DNA of 64,000 nucleotides from Planococcus donghaensis (GCF_001687665.2 NZ_CP016543.2:1860001-1924000); one strand, 5' to 3'; positions 28,011 to 35,899 are shown, counted from the stretch's first letter. Program-made: numbers and translations. The notes: generated by a model not told the origin, from the letters alone.

Positions 28011-28047
28011 GTCTTTATAAAGGATTTAACTTTATCTTTCCATCAAG

Positions 28048-28509
28048 TCACTCTGAATGTTGTGCTTGCTCCCAGTCACTTAAATACATTCGTTCTTTAA
28101 TGTTAAGAGGATTACCGATTTTGCAAATAAATTCTAAACTGTTGCCATCTAGGTCATTAAAGTGAATTTTAGCATGTGCATGATCATCCGTTGGCATAAC
28201 AAATGGTTCGGTCGGTTCAAAATCAAAAGCCTTTCTTGGCGTAATCCCTCTACTTTTTAGCCACTCAACAGACTTTTTTAATCCATCTAGTGATACGTTA
28301 AAAGCTATGTGCCTTATTGAAGGATGGTATTCCAATTCCACTTTATCGGTACGCCAAAGCTCAAGCCAACTCTTGTCTTTTTCAATCCACAGAAAAGCCA
28401 AATTCTCTCCCACTTGATGATCAAATTAGAGTCCTAATTCTTTATAAAACTCAATAGACCGACTTAAATTACTGACAGGTAAATGAGCTTCATAGAGACC
28501 TTTTATCAA
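28048..28509 (-). pseudogene. VOC/glyoxalase family gene with in-frame stop
   Basis: From a TTG at 28509 (AGAGGGA upstream) the frame reads IKGLYEAHLPVSNLSRSIEF and then YKELGL, meets TAA at 28426-28428, and continues in the same frame FDHQVGENLAFLWIEKDKSW and on to the end at 28048. The joined protein is a normal VOC (vicinal oxygen chelate) domain of about 150 residues, such as glyoxalase or fosfomycin-resistance-like proteins. The stop sits where a Glu is plausible (GAA to TAA). A GTG after the stop could start a 121-residue fragment lacking the first beta-alpha unit. Confidence 0.8.
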
Positions 28510-28558
28510 AAAAATCCCTCTTGCATTTAGATAACTTTCTTGTTTTCTATGTACAGCA

Positions 28559-29497
28559 TTAAAAAATTCGTCTTTTCCACAATGCCCAGCCAATCAGTAA
28601 AACAAAAATTAACGAAATTCCGAGTGTGCTCATCCAAGAAGACGGGTCGTCATCGGTTATCGGTAACGCTACGTTCATTCCGAAAAAGCTAAATACGAGT
28701 GTTGGAAGCGTTAAAAATACAGTAAACAACGTAAGAGTTTTCATCGTATTGTTTAACTCATTTGAGATCAGTGAAGAATAAGAACTTGTGATACTATCCA
28801 ATATTCTCGTGTACAATTCAGTCGTTTCAATTCCTTGATTGTTTTCGATTTTCACATCTTCTAGAAGGTCTTTATCATCCTCATATAGTTTGATGGAATG
28901 AACACGAAACAGTTTCGTAATGACATCTCCATTAGACTTTAACGACGTAAGGAAATAAACCAAGCTTTTTTCGGTTTCCATCAAGTCATACAACTGCTTG
29001 TTCGTAAACGACTCGCGCAAATTACTTTCAATTTTAAGACGCTGTTTGTTGAGCGTTTTTAAATTGTCCAAGTACAATGTTGAAATTGATAATAAAACCT
29101 CTAAAGCAAACCGACTTCTCATTAACGTGCTTACATTTTTCTTAATAAGCCCTGTTAAAAAGCTACTTGGCTGCTGGCATATGGTGACTATATAGTCGCT
29201 GCCGATAATAATCCCGATCGGAATCGTGATATACGAATTAAACCGGTCGTTTGTCGTATCTGGTATCGGAAAATCATTAATAAGCAATGTACTATTTGTT
29301 TCTTCATCATACTCAATTCGTGCGGTTTCTTCTAAATCTAAAGGATCTACTAAAAAGTCCATAGGGATATTAAAGTGCTGAGATACTCTTTCAAGTTCCT
29401 CTTTTGACGGTGCCGTAACATTGACCCAGCAGTTCTTGTCAAAATTCTCTATGGTTTCTAGTTTTCCACTAAGTGAAGATTTATAAATATGGAACAC
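28559..29497 (-). CDS. CorA-like magnesium/divalent cation channel
   Basis: 312 residues. Long cytoplasmic N-terminal domain and coiled helices (about 130-230) lead to two C-terminal membrane helices with FSFFGMNVALP between them; GMN is the signature of CorA channels. The last residues are basic (WKRRIF). A GTG at 29497 is chosen because AAAGGGGG lies about eight bases upstream; a TTG 27 bases earlier is the alternative. Pentameric channel for Mg2+ or, in some branches, Co2+ or Zn2+. Monocistronic. Confidence 0.9.
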   Translation of the reverse strand: MFHIYKSSLSGKLETIENFDKNCWVNVTAPSKEELERVSQHFNIPMDFLVDPLDLEETARIEYDEETNSTLLINDFPIPDTTNDRFNSYITIPIGIIIGSDYIVTICQQPSSFLTGLIKKNVSTLMRSRFALEVLLSISTLYLDNLKTLNKQRLKIESNLRESFTNKQLYDLMETEKSLVYFLTSLKSNGDVITKLFRVHSIKLYEDDKDLLEDVKIENNQGIETTELYTRILDSITSSYSSLISNELNNTMKTLTLFTVFLTLPTLVFSFFGMNVALPITDDDPSSWMSTLGISLIFVLLIGWALWKRRIF

Positions 29498-29621
29498 CCT
29501 ATATCCCCCTTTCTTTTTTATCAAAGTCTCATTAATCTACCCATACATGAGAAATACTCTAACTTTTTTCTACAAAACTTATTTATACCCTTATTGTGGG
29601 TCTATTAATCTTATTTTCACT

Positions 29622-29660
29622 AAAAAACCGAAACCTTGATATTTCTACAAAGGTTTCGGA
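29622..29660 (-). terminator. Intrinsic terminator
   Basis: CCGAAACCTT and AAGGTTTCGG, followed leftward by TTTTTT, about 60 bases after the stop of the leftward VOC gene at 29722. Confidence 0.8.
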
Positions 29661-29721
29661 AGGCAGCTATTTACTATTCATTCTACTAGTGTTCTCATTT
29701 GAAAATAGATAACCTACTTTT

Positions 29722-30135
29722 CTATTTTGAATACGTATAGTTAAGGTCCCACGTAATACCAAAAGCATCTTTTACTTTAGCATAACGTGCTCCCCAAAAA
29801 GTATCTTGCAACTCCATTGCGACCGTTCCATTTTCAGCGAGGCGGCTATAAATCGTATCTATTTCTTCTTGCTCCTCAAATTCTAATACTAACGCAATGT
29901 TACTTCCTGATTCAACGTCCTGGTTTGGAAATGCGTCGGAGACCATGAAAAACAATTCACCTTTCTTAAATCTAGCATGCATAATTTTGTTTTCAGCTTC
30001 TGACGGTGTTGGGAAATCAGCTTCGCCATACGTTTGCACGTCTGAAATTTCACCATCAAACGTTTTTTTATAAAATTCTAATGCTTCTTTTGCGTTACCG
30101 TTAAAAATTAAATACGGCGTAATTTGGTGCTTCAT
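29722..30135 (-). CDS. VOC family protein, PhnB/YjdN type
   Basis: 137 residues. KHQITPYLIFNGNAKEALEFYKKTF is the standard start of PhnB-like (3-demethylubiquinone methyltransferase-type) VOC proteins; ELFFMVSDAFPN and WGARYAKVKDAFGITWDLNY complete the fold. No catalytic role is established for this branch. Divergent from another VOC gene 145 bases away. The ATG is preceded by AAAGGGGAG. Confidence 0.87.
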   Translation of the reverse strand: MKHQITPYLIFNGNAKEALEFYKKTFDGEISDVQTYGEADFPTPSEAENKIMHARFKKGELFFMVSDAFPNQDVESGSNIALVLEFEEQEEIDTIYSRLAENGTVAMELQDTFWGARYAKVKDAFGITWDLNYTYSK

Positions 30136-30279
30136 TATTAATTACTCCCCTTTTAAGTTGTTTCAATTTTTAATTACTCTTTATTATTATAACTGATAAT
30201 TATTTTGTTTTTGATTTTATTTGAATATTCTGTATATAATAGTTACAACTACACAAATAATTGTTTGGGGGGGATTTTG

Positions 30280-30663
30280 ATGATTAACAAGTTAGGACAA
30301 GTAATGTTGTATGTACATAACCAAGAAAAAGCAGAGACATTTTGGAAAGACAAAGTTGGATTTAAAGGAATTTCTTATGGAGGTTCTGAAGAGATGGGAA
30401 TGAAGTGGATTGAAATTGCCCCTACTGAAGATGCTGCAACGACGATAGTTTTACATGACAAAGAAGTTATTTCAAAAATGTCACCTGACCTAAATCTTGG
30501 CACACCCTCATTGATGTTCTTCTCGGATCATATTGAAAAGTTGCATGCAGAATTTAAAGGAAAAAATATCGAAACAGGTGAATTGGTAGATATGGGTACC
30601 GGAAGGAGCTTTAACTTTGCCGACGATGAAGGGAATTATTTTGCTGTGATGGAGAATGTTTAA
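30280..30663 (+). CDS. VOC/glyoxalase family protein
   Basis: 127 residues. MINKLGQVMLYVHNQEKAETFWKDKVGF begins a VOC domain, followed by WIEIAPTEDAATTIVL and ending GRSFNFADDEGNYFAVME, with the terminal Glu typical of metal-binding members. The ATG at 30280 follows a G7 run. Divergent from the PhnB-like gene, and closed by its own terminator. Members detoxify aldehydes, resist antibiotics or bind ligands; this one cannot be assigned. Confidence 0.85.
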   Translation: MINKLGQVMLYVHNQEKAETFWKDKVGFKGISYGGSEEMGMKWIEIAPTEDAATTIVLHDKEVISKMSPDLNLGTPSLMFFSDHIEKLHAEFKGKNIETGELVDMGTGRSFNFADDEGNYFAVMENV

Positions 30664-30732
30664 ATACCATTTCTATTAAACTTTTGAAGTTTGGTGAAGA
30701 AATCTCGACAAGTTAATTTCACTAATCTCTTT

Positions 30733-30764
30733 AGAGGTGCGGCTTTTGCTGCACTTCTTTTTTT
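30733..30764 (+). terminator. Intrinsic terminator
   Basis: AGAGGTGC pairs with GCACTTCT (one G-U) and is followed by seven T, about 70 bases after the VOC gene. Confidence 0.75.
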
Positions 30765-30866
30765 GATCAATTAAAACCCCTACGATGTTGCTTTAATAAA
30801 TTGAATATCTGCAACCCATCGCTTGAAAGACCTCCTAAAAACTTGGGATAGTTTATAAGGTATGGT

Positions 30867-31052
30867 TTAGTAACAAGTAATTTTTCCAAGTCTCAATTTG
30901 ACTTTGTTAGCTTTATTAGATGACCCAAAGTATAACTCTGCTATCGCTTTTTTATGCTGTAAAACTACTGCAACGGCATGACCCATTTCATGTATAAAAA
31001 TCGAAAATGTAAGAATAGTAATGACCGTAAATATTTCGAACAACATCCACAT
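30867..31052 (-). pseudogene. M50-like zinc metalloprotease, N-terminal fragment
   Basis: 61 residues: a hydrophobic N terminus MWMLFEIFTVITILTFSIF is followed by IHEMGHAVAVVLQHKKA, the HExxH zinc motif at the position used by site-2-protease-type (M50) membrane peptidases. The product stops at TAA after RLGKITCY, whereas family members continue with further helices and an LDG motif. After the TAA the same frame reads TIPYKLSQVFRRSF, so a nonsense mutation or a deletion is likely. A natural short protein is possible. Confidence 0.5.
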
Positions 31053-31423
31053 AATGGCCCCCCTCTTTTCTAAAACTTTAGACGTTTTTTCTTATTCTAG
31101 TTCGAACTACAAAAAAGTGTGATTGTTTGCGGGATAAGAAGATTTGTTTGCGCTAATTTGTAGTTTCTTTGCAGATTCACTTTGGTTGTTTGCGCGATAA
31201 CGGTATTTGTTTGCAGAGGTCACCAGTTTATTTGCAAAAGCGCTTTCTCTTAGTTAATCCAGCCCATACCTACTCGAAGTTTAGACAACTAAAATACCAA
31301 TTCTGCCAATAAAACGTATTTCTTTTTCCTACTATCGGTATATTATCCTCTAAACAGTCAAAGAAAGTTGGAAGACTTTGTGAATAATTCTTATATTTAA
31401 CTAAATATATTAATTTCGATAGT
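31053..31423. other. Non-coding region with a 21-bp periodic repeat
   Basis: About 370 bases without a convincing gene. The main content is the repeat at 31126-31251, listed separately; the rest is AT-rich. Confidence 0.5.
31126..31251. repeat. Six-unit degenerate tandem repeat, 21-bp period
   Basis: TTTGC occurs at 31126, 31147, 31168, 31189, 31210 and 31231, exactly 21 bases apart. Several units share TTTGCGSGATAA and end in ATTTG or GTTTR before the next TTTGC. The period is two DNA turns, placing the motif on one face of the helix. The region is non-coding in all frames I examined. Confidence 0.75.
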
Positions 31424-31456
31424 CAGCGCCATTCCTAATTGGAATGGCGCTTTTTT
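31424..31456 (+). terminator. Strong rightward terminator without an obvious gene
   Basis: AGCGCCATTCC and GGAATGGCGCT form an 11-bp stem with a five-base loop and a T6 tail on the plus strand. No rightward gene precedes it directly, so an unrecognised transcript, possibly over the 21-bp repeats, may end here. Confidence 0.8.
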
Positions 31457-31631
31457 CTTCTTCTCTGCTACAGATCTTATGTAAGTTACTCTACTATCAT
31501 TCGATATCATTCAGTCTCTCGAAAAATCGCCTCTTGTAAGCTGTCGACCTGTATTCTTCTATCGATAAGAAGTGATGGTTCCGTCGTATATGACAATATA
31601 GATTTGTTCACGGTCAAAACTTCTGCGAATT

Positions 31632-31802
31632 TCACTTTTCCAAGAGAACAATCTTTTCCGCAATTGCATCACCAGTCTCAGGACCTTCTTCAAATTTCCA
31701 GACAGCAACTTTGTCCCCTTTTTTGTACATTCCTTCAAACCTGGTTTTGTTAGATACAAAAGAGGCTATGTTTAATTCGTAGGTTAATAAATCAATTTCC
31801 AT
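31632..31802 (-). CDS. Small hypothetical protein
   Basis: 56 residues: MEIDLLTYELNIASFVSN then KTRFEGMYKKGDKVAVWKFE and EGPETGDAIAEKIVLLEK. The start has GGAGAAGTGAGG upstream, and composition and codon use look protein-like. The YKKGDKVAVWKFEEG segment suggests a small beta-rich domain. I do not recognise the family. It stands alone; the clear hairpin to its left (31424) faces the other way. It could be a small standalone protein or the last piece of a lost larger gene. Confidence 0.55.
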   Translation of the reverse strand: MEIDLLTYELNIASFVSNKTRFEGMYKKGDKVAVWKFEEGPETGDAIAEKIVLLEK

Positions 31803-32206
31803 CCTCACTTCTCCACTATCTCCTGTCTAGACATTTGGGAATAACTCTTCGGCTATATGCTACCGAATGCCTAACAAGATAAGAAAACGAATCGCCAGAT
31901 ACTAGCGCAAAGATATATTCTGCCGCTCCTCATTAACTTTGCTGAGAAAATCAAAAACCTACCACCTTCTAAAAGAGGTGATAGGTTTTCCTAGCAGCGT
32001 TCCACTCTTTTTCACTCGTTTGATCTCACTTATCACCCTGACCACTCACAGGCGAATTGGTTGCGTTTCAGCAAATAGCAGCACTCTATGTAATCAAATT
32101 TTCTTAGCAATCTTGATTCATGTGTTTACCATATTGGAATTATTTTACTAAAATCAAAATAGACTGTCAATAAGGTTTCAGAGAAAGGAAGAATCATGAG
32201 AAAAAT
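31803..32206. other. Intergenic region, nothing convincing apart from a hairpin
   Basis: About 400 bases between the 56-residue gene and the osmC terminator. Open frames here look random. The hairpin at 31953-31989 is listed separately. Confidence 0.5.
31953..31989. terminator. Hairpin, probable terminator
   Basis: AAAACCTA-C-CACCT and AGGTG-A-TAGGTTTT form a stem flanked by A and T runs upstream of the 56-residue gene. No gene ends directly at it. Confidence 0.6.
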
Positions 32207-32240
32207 AAAGAAGAAGCTGAAAAAAATCAGCTTCTTCTTT
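32207..32240 (-). terminator. Intrinsic terminator of osmC
   Basis: AAAGAAGAAGCTGA and TCAGCTTCTTCTTT form a perfect 14-bp stem eight bases after the osmC stop, with T-rich sequence leftward. Confidence 0.85.
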
Positions 32241-32247
32241 ATATTCT

Positions 32248-32688
32248 TTATGCTTTTTCCCAATTTGCTTCGATCGGGATTCCTGCTGCTTGAAATGTAG
32301 TGAAAACAGGGCAACGAGCATCCGTTTTTTCTTTTAGTTCTTGGATACGCTCAACTGTCTCATCTGTTGTTACTTTTGCATAGACATAAACTTGATTAAA
32401 ATAAGGCTGAACATCCGCTTTCCCCATAAGACCGCGGGGATCTAAGTCACCTTTTACATCAAACTCGATTCCTTGCAAATCAAATTTCATTTCTTTTGCG
32501 ACTAAATTTGCTATTACATTTTCACATCCAGCTAATGCTGCAAGAAGAGTCGAAAGTGGATCAGGTCCTGTATCAGTCCCACCCATGCTTGGTGGCTCAT
32601 CGATTATCATTCCGTGATTTCCCATTTTGAGCTCTGTTTTCATTTTACTTGATGTACCTGTTGCTTGAAATGTTACTGTGTTTGCCAT
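32248..32688 (-). CDS. OsmC family peroxiredoxin-like protein
   Basis: 146-residue OsmC/Ohr-type protein that reduces organic hydroperoxides or handles reactive sulfur. The two conserved redox cysteines are present: C55 in LLAALAGCENVIA and C125 in KTDARCPVFTTF. The N terminus (FQATGTSSKMKTELKMGNH) is of the YhfA/OsmC type. It works in the cytoplasm as a dimer. A perfect Crp/Fnr-type palindrome (TGTAA-N6-TTACA) lies 61 bases upstream, the same site as in front of the second Crp/Fnr gene 2.4 kb away, which suggests redox-linked control. Confidence 0.92.
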   Translation of the reverse strand: MANTVTFQATGTSSKMKTELKMGNHGMIIDEPPSMGGTDTGPDPLSTLLAALAGCENVIANLVAKEMKFDLQGIEFDVKGDLDPRGLMGKADVQPYFNQVYVYAKVTTDETVERIQELKEKTDARCPVFTTFQAAGIPIEANWEKA

Positions 32689-32748
32689 GTTGAATTTCCT
32701 CCTTATTTCTAATTCTTTTTTACTTTAACAGCAACTTCCAAACAAATA

Positions 32749-32764
32749 TGTAAGGTGGCTTACA
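32749..32764. promoter_or_regulatory. Putative Crp/Fnr operator TGTAA-N6-TTACA upstream of osmC
   Basis: Perfect 5-bp arms with a six-base spacer, identical in arms and spacing to the site at 35038. It is 61 bases from the osmC start, consistent with activation from a promoter between. Confidence 0.6.
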
Positions 32765-32836
32765 ACGACTTCCCATATATGAAAATGATTGCTTTATTTT
32801 GTAGATTAACCTTCAAAACATGTGTTGTTTCAATAG

Positions 32837-32872
32837 AAAAGAGCTTAAAGAATTTCTTTAAGCTCTTTTTAA
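32837..32872. terminator. Terminator after isochorismatase-flavodoxin operon
   Basis: AAAAGAGCTTAAAG and CTTTAAGCTCTTTT with a short loop; A and T runs on both sides allow bidirectional use. Confidence 0.8.
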
Positions 32873-33048
32873 AAGTCTATTTTTTTCATTGCCTACTTAA
32901 AGTGTTTCTCTGTGTATCGGTTACGAAAGCTTTCAAAATCGACTAAAACAGCAGCTTTAATCTGGCTATACATCGCAACTGTTCTTTTAAAAGCAATTTA
33001 AATGCATGCTTGATCCTATTTTATTATGAACAGAGACGCACTCTTAGC

Positions 33049-33687
33049 TTAGGCTAATGTATTGCCTTCTGCCGGAATAGGTGTGTTTTTCAGCATTCCC
33101 GCAAGGTGATACGTATTATAGGCGAGTCTTCTAATAGCCTTTTTCGAAAATTCATTATCTCTCCCTGCATCCATGTACGATTCACCTGGACCAGCTTCTC
33201 CTACCCAGTAGGCATCAACATTCGGTGGTACTAGGAATCCTATGTGTGATAATCCGTATAAAAGAGAAGCTGCAGCATGTTTCGCGCCATCTTCATTGCC
33301 AGTAATAATTGCTGCTCCGACTTTATTGTAGAAAACTGCTTGTCATTTATCGTTAGTTTTACCGCTGCTGGCGTAAAGACGTTCAATGGTTTGGGTAGCT
33401 AAAGAACTTTTTTCTCCAAGCCATAGAGGCGTGCCAATAATGAGAATGTCGGCCGCTTTAACCTTTTCAAAGATTTTCGGCCACTCATCATCTCCACCCA
33501 TATCTTCTTGCACACCAAGGGCAATTTTGTAGTCAGCCAGCCGGACAATTTCGGATTCGACTCCTAATTGATTGTAGTGAACTTGGACATCGTTCATAAA
33601 AACTTCGGTATGAGACGGTTCCTCCGAACTTTTTAATGAAGTATTTAAAAATAGAGCTTTTAGTGGTTGCATATAATTACTCGCCAT
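33049..33687 (-). pseudogene. NADPH-dependent FMN reductase/flavodoxin family gene with in-frame TGA
   Basis: The frame starts MASNYMQPLKALFLNTSLKS and contains DILIIGTPLWLGEKSS (flavin site), then meets TGA at 33343-33345 after GKTNDK. It continues in frame QAVFYNKVGAAIITGNEDGA, HIGFLVPPNVDAYWVGEAGP and so on to 33049. Intact relatives, as I recall them, read GQ-x(3)-YNKVG here, so the TGA replaces a Gly codon (GGA to TGA). The full product would be about 212 residues. It overlaps the isochorismatase stop by 11 bases. The truncated 114-residue product would lack the C-terminal third of the fold. Confidence 0.85.
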
Positions 33688-34420
33688 CCATTCGTTTTAT
33701 GGTTTCCTCTGTGTTCCACATAGCATTGGCGATCATTCGGAAATTGACTTTTGCTGCTTGGTCTCCGTTGAGTCCAGGAAGAATTGCCGCTGCGGTTGCA
33801 TCCGATACGACGGCCACTTCAAATCCTTGCTCCAATAAGTCGCGAAGGTGAGATTCGATGCAAAGGTTTGCAGACATTCCTGCAAGAATCAAACGGCTGA
33901 TCCCATGTTTTCGCAATTGCAGAACCAAATCCGTATTCTGTGGACCATAGACTTTATGCGGACTTGCCACAATGGTTTCAGGTTTTTTTATAAATGGTTT
34001 CAAGCTTTCCAGAAAGTCAGCTCCCGATCCTTCGAACCCTTCTAAGGATAGAGGATCTTTCCGTTTGAACATTCCGCCTTTATGCATCATGTTCTCTAGC
34101 GGACCACCAAATTGCCAGTCACCATCCGTAGGATAGTAGTAATGCGGGGATATGAAAAGCTTCAAGTTATTTTTTTCACCGGCTTTCAATAATAGCTCCA
34201 GATTCTGGATTGTCTGATTAGCTTCCACACTTTCCTTCACTAATTTCCACGCTACACCATCGTCGCGTAAAAAATCATTTTGAGGATCAACAATAACTAA
34301 TGCCGTATTTTCGGGATTAACCTCCATTGTTCCTACCGGTAGAATTGAATCTTGTTGTTCTTCTAAAGTCATCTTCTCATCAGTCCTCTCAAAATCATTT
34401 GATTGCTCATGAACTTTCAT
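33677..34420 (-). CDS. Isochorismatase family cysteine hydrolase
   Basis: 247 residues. ALVIVDPQNDFL carries the catalytic Asp, and LAGMSANLCIESHLRDLLEQGF carries the nucleophilic Cys with the usual preceding small residues; VVSDATAAAI follows as in the family. It hydrolyses an amide or isochorismate-like ether; plain nicotinamidase motifs are absent. ATG 34420 follows GGAGGCAAGGA. The gene overlaps the downstream flavodoxin gene (now broken by a stop) by 11 bases, so the two formed a translationally coupled operon. Confidence 0.87.
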   Translation of the reverse strand: MKVHEQSNDFERTDEKMTLEEQQDSILPVGTMEVNPENTALVIVDPQNDFLRDDGVAWKLVKESVEANQTIQNLELLLKAGEKNNLKLFISPHYYYPTDGDWQFGGPLENMMHKGGMFKRKDPLSLEGFEGSGADFLESLKPFIKKPETIVASPHKVYGPQNTDLVLQLRKHGISRLILAGMSANLCIESHLRDLLEQGFEVAVVSDATAAAILPGLNGDQAAKVNFRMIANAMWNTEETIKRMDGE

Positions 34421-34537
34421 TCCTTGCCTCCGCACCATCTCCTTACTGCATATGTATCTCTCATTAAATTTATCAGAATATTCATTTAAAAAATGTAAGC
34501 TACACAACATTTCGGAATATTTAATAGGTCAAAATAA

Positions 34538-34574
34538 AAAGGATTAAATACCGATTTCCGATACTCAATCCTTC
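34538..34574 (-). terminator. Intrinsic terminator of thioredoxin-like gene
   Basis: AAAGGATT and AATCCTT arms with an inner ATCGG/CCGAT stem and a leftward T5, 24 bases after the stop. Confidence 0.8.
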
Positions 34575-34597
34575 CATTTACTTAATTATGACCATCT

Positions 34598-34924
34598 TTA
34601 GTTCTTAAAGAATTGCCCCAGAAATTCACTTACTTGATCAGGGGTTTTAGCATTCGCGCTGTGAAGATGACCTAATTTACGATTATTTTGAAAAACAAGC
34701 AGGCTTGGTATACCCATTACATCTTCTTTGTTCGCAAGCTCTTCAAATTGATCTTTATCGATTGAATATGAAGAGATATCTTGGAATCCCGACAAAACTT
34801 CCCCTATAAACATGTCCATTCTCTTACAGTCTGGACACCATTCAGCGTAAAATTTAACTAAAACAGGCTGCTCCTGGCTGATAACACTTTTATATTGGTC
34901 TTCTGATAAAATATTTTCAAACAT
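34598..34924 (-). CDS. Thioredoxin family protein
   Basis: 108-residue cytoplasmic thioredoxin fold. FYAEWCPDCKRMD holds the CxxC pair (C30, C33); VMGIPSLLVFQNNRKLG has the conserved cis-proline. CPDC instead of CGPC suggests a specialised donor rather than the housekeeping TrxA. ATG 34924 follows GAGGAG by eight bases; a GTG nine bases earlier is possible. It is divergent from the second Crp/Fnr gene, mirroring the glutaredoxin-like remnant beside the first copy. A weak and a perfect Crp/Fnr-type site lie in the shared upstream region. Confidence 0.9.
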   Translation of the reverse strand: MFENILSEDQYKSVISQEQPVLVKFYAEWCPDCKRMDMFIGEVLSGFQDISSYSIDKDQFEELANKEDVMGIPSLLVFQNNRKLGHLHSANAKTPDQVSEFLGQFFKN

Positions 34925-34990
34925 TGAAACCACTCCTCTAATTGATATTTACTTTATGTAAGTAGCATAATAGGTATTTGAAAATAAAAA

Positions 34991-35006
34991 TGTGAGCTAG
35001 GTTACG
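34991..35006. promoter_or_regulatory. Weak Crp/Fnr-type site (TGTGA-N6-TTACG)
   Basis: Two mismatches from TGTAA-N6-TTACA. It lies 67 bases upstream of the thioredoxin-like gene in the divergent region shared with the second Crp/Fnr gene. Confidence 0.35.
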
Positions 35007-35037
35007 TTAAGCAAAATAACTGCTTGTTATTTCAATT

Positions 35038-35053
35038 TGTAATATATCTTACA
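35038..35053. promoter_or_regulatory. Putative Crp/Fnr operator TGTAA-N6-TTACA upstream of Crp/Fnr copy 2
   Basis: Perfect palindromic arms with a six-base spacer, 90 bases before the Crp/Fnr start, suggesting autoregulation and shared control with the divergent thioredoxin gene. Confidence 0.6.
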
Positions 35054-35142
35054 GTATTTTTAGATTTATCAAGTATACTTAACACAACAACTATAATGTC
35101 CTTACTTAACAGATTATTAGAGGAGAAGAGGAGATTTTAATT

Positions 35143-35823
35143 ATGGATAAACTAACACTCCTTTCACATATCAATCTTTTTGATGAGCTGCCAAAGGAAG
35201 ACATGGATTTAATCGATCAAAACAGTACAATGACGCCCATCAAAAAAGGAACGCAAATTATGATTCCGGAACAACCTTTGGATGTGCTTTTCTTTCTGAA
35301 AAAAGGACAAGTTCGCCTATATCGAATGACTCCTCAAGGAAAGCAATTTACTACCGATATTCTTGTCGATGGCAATGTTTTCGGGGAAACTGAATCTTTC
35401 ATGCTGACGGATAAACAAACCTTTGCAGAAGCAATGACCGACTGTTACGTATGCACAATGGATAAGGGGAAATTCGAATCTTTTATTCGAACAACACCAG
35501 ATGTATCACTCAAACTTATTCAAATTTTATCGTATCGCCTGAAGGAAACTTATGATCTTAGTGAAAAAATCGCTCTTGGCGACGTACGCTATCGCACGCT
35601 TTTCTTGTTGCTAAAAATGAGTGAAAAAAATGGGACACGAAACAAGGAATGGCAATCGATCAACATGAAATTTACCCACGAAGATATTGCTACAATGGTT
35701 GGCTCTTCACGAGAAACAATTTCTCTTTTGATGAGTAAGTTAAAAAAAGAAGGCCTTTTGAAGAAAATGCTGTTTGGCTATTCTATAAAAGCTGATGAGA
35801 TAAAGAAAATATTGATGGAATAA
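35143..35823 (+). CDS. Crp/Fnr family transcriptional regulator, copy 2
   Basis: 226 residues, same length as copy 1 at 4249 and collinear with it throughout; only about 33 residues differ by hand count. The beta-barrel sensor keeps DCYVC (C101, C104) and the winged helix keeps MVGSSRETISLLMSKLKKEGLLKK unchanged, so both copies should bind the same DNA site. GGAGAAGAGGAG precedes the ATG. Differences concentrate in residues 17-28 and 130-165, i.e. sensor and dimer region. It is divergent from a thioredoxin gene and followed by a strong terminator. The ligand is unknown; the paired cysteines and neighbours suggest a redox signal. Confidence 0.92.
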   Translation: MDKLTLLSHINLFDELPKEDMDLIDQNSTMTPIKKGTQIMIPEQPLDVLFFLKKGQVRLYRMTPQGKQFTTDILVDGNVFGETESFMLTDKQTFAEAMTDCYVCTMDKGKFESFIRTTPDVSLKLIQILSYRLKETYDLSEKIALGDVRYRTLFLLLKMSEKNGTRNKEWQSINMKFTHEDIATMVGSSRETISLLMSKLKKEGLLKKMLFGYSIKADEIKKILME

Positions 35824-35899
35824 AGATTTTCATTAGCACTGCAAAAAGATACAGTAAAAAAGTAAGGAATTGTATTTCAGTAAAACCAATAGCAACTTC

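Noticed and set aside
31126..31251. CRISPR array
   Set aside because: Units are contiguous 21-mers without unique spacers and too degenerate; no cas genes are present.
31439..31753. A 104-codon rightward frame
   Set aside because: It is antisense to the better 56-codon leftward gene and has a Ser/Cys-rich random composition.
31939..32151. A 70-codon rightward frame
   Set aside because: No ribosome site, and its start overlaps a terminator hairpin.
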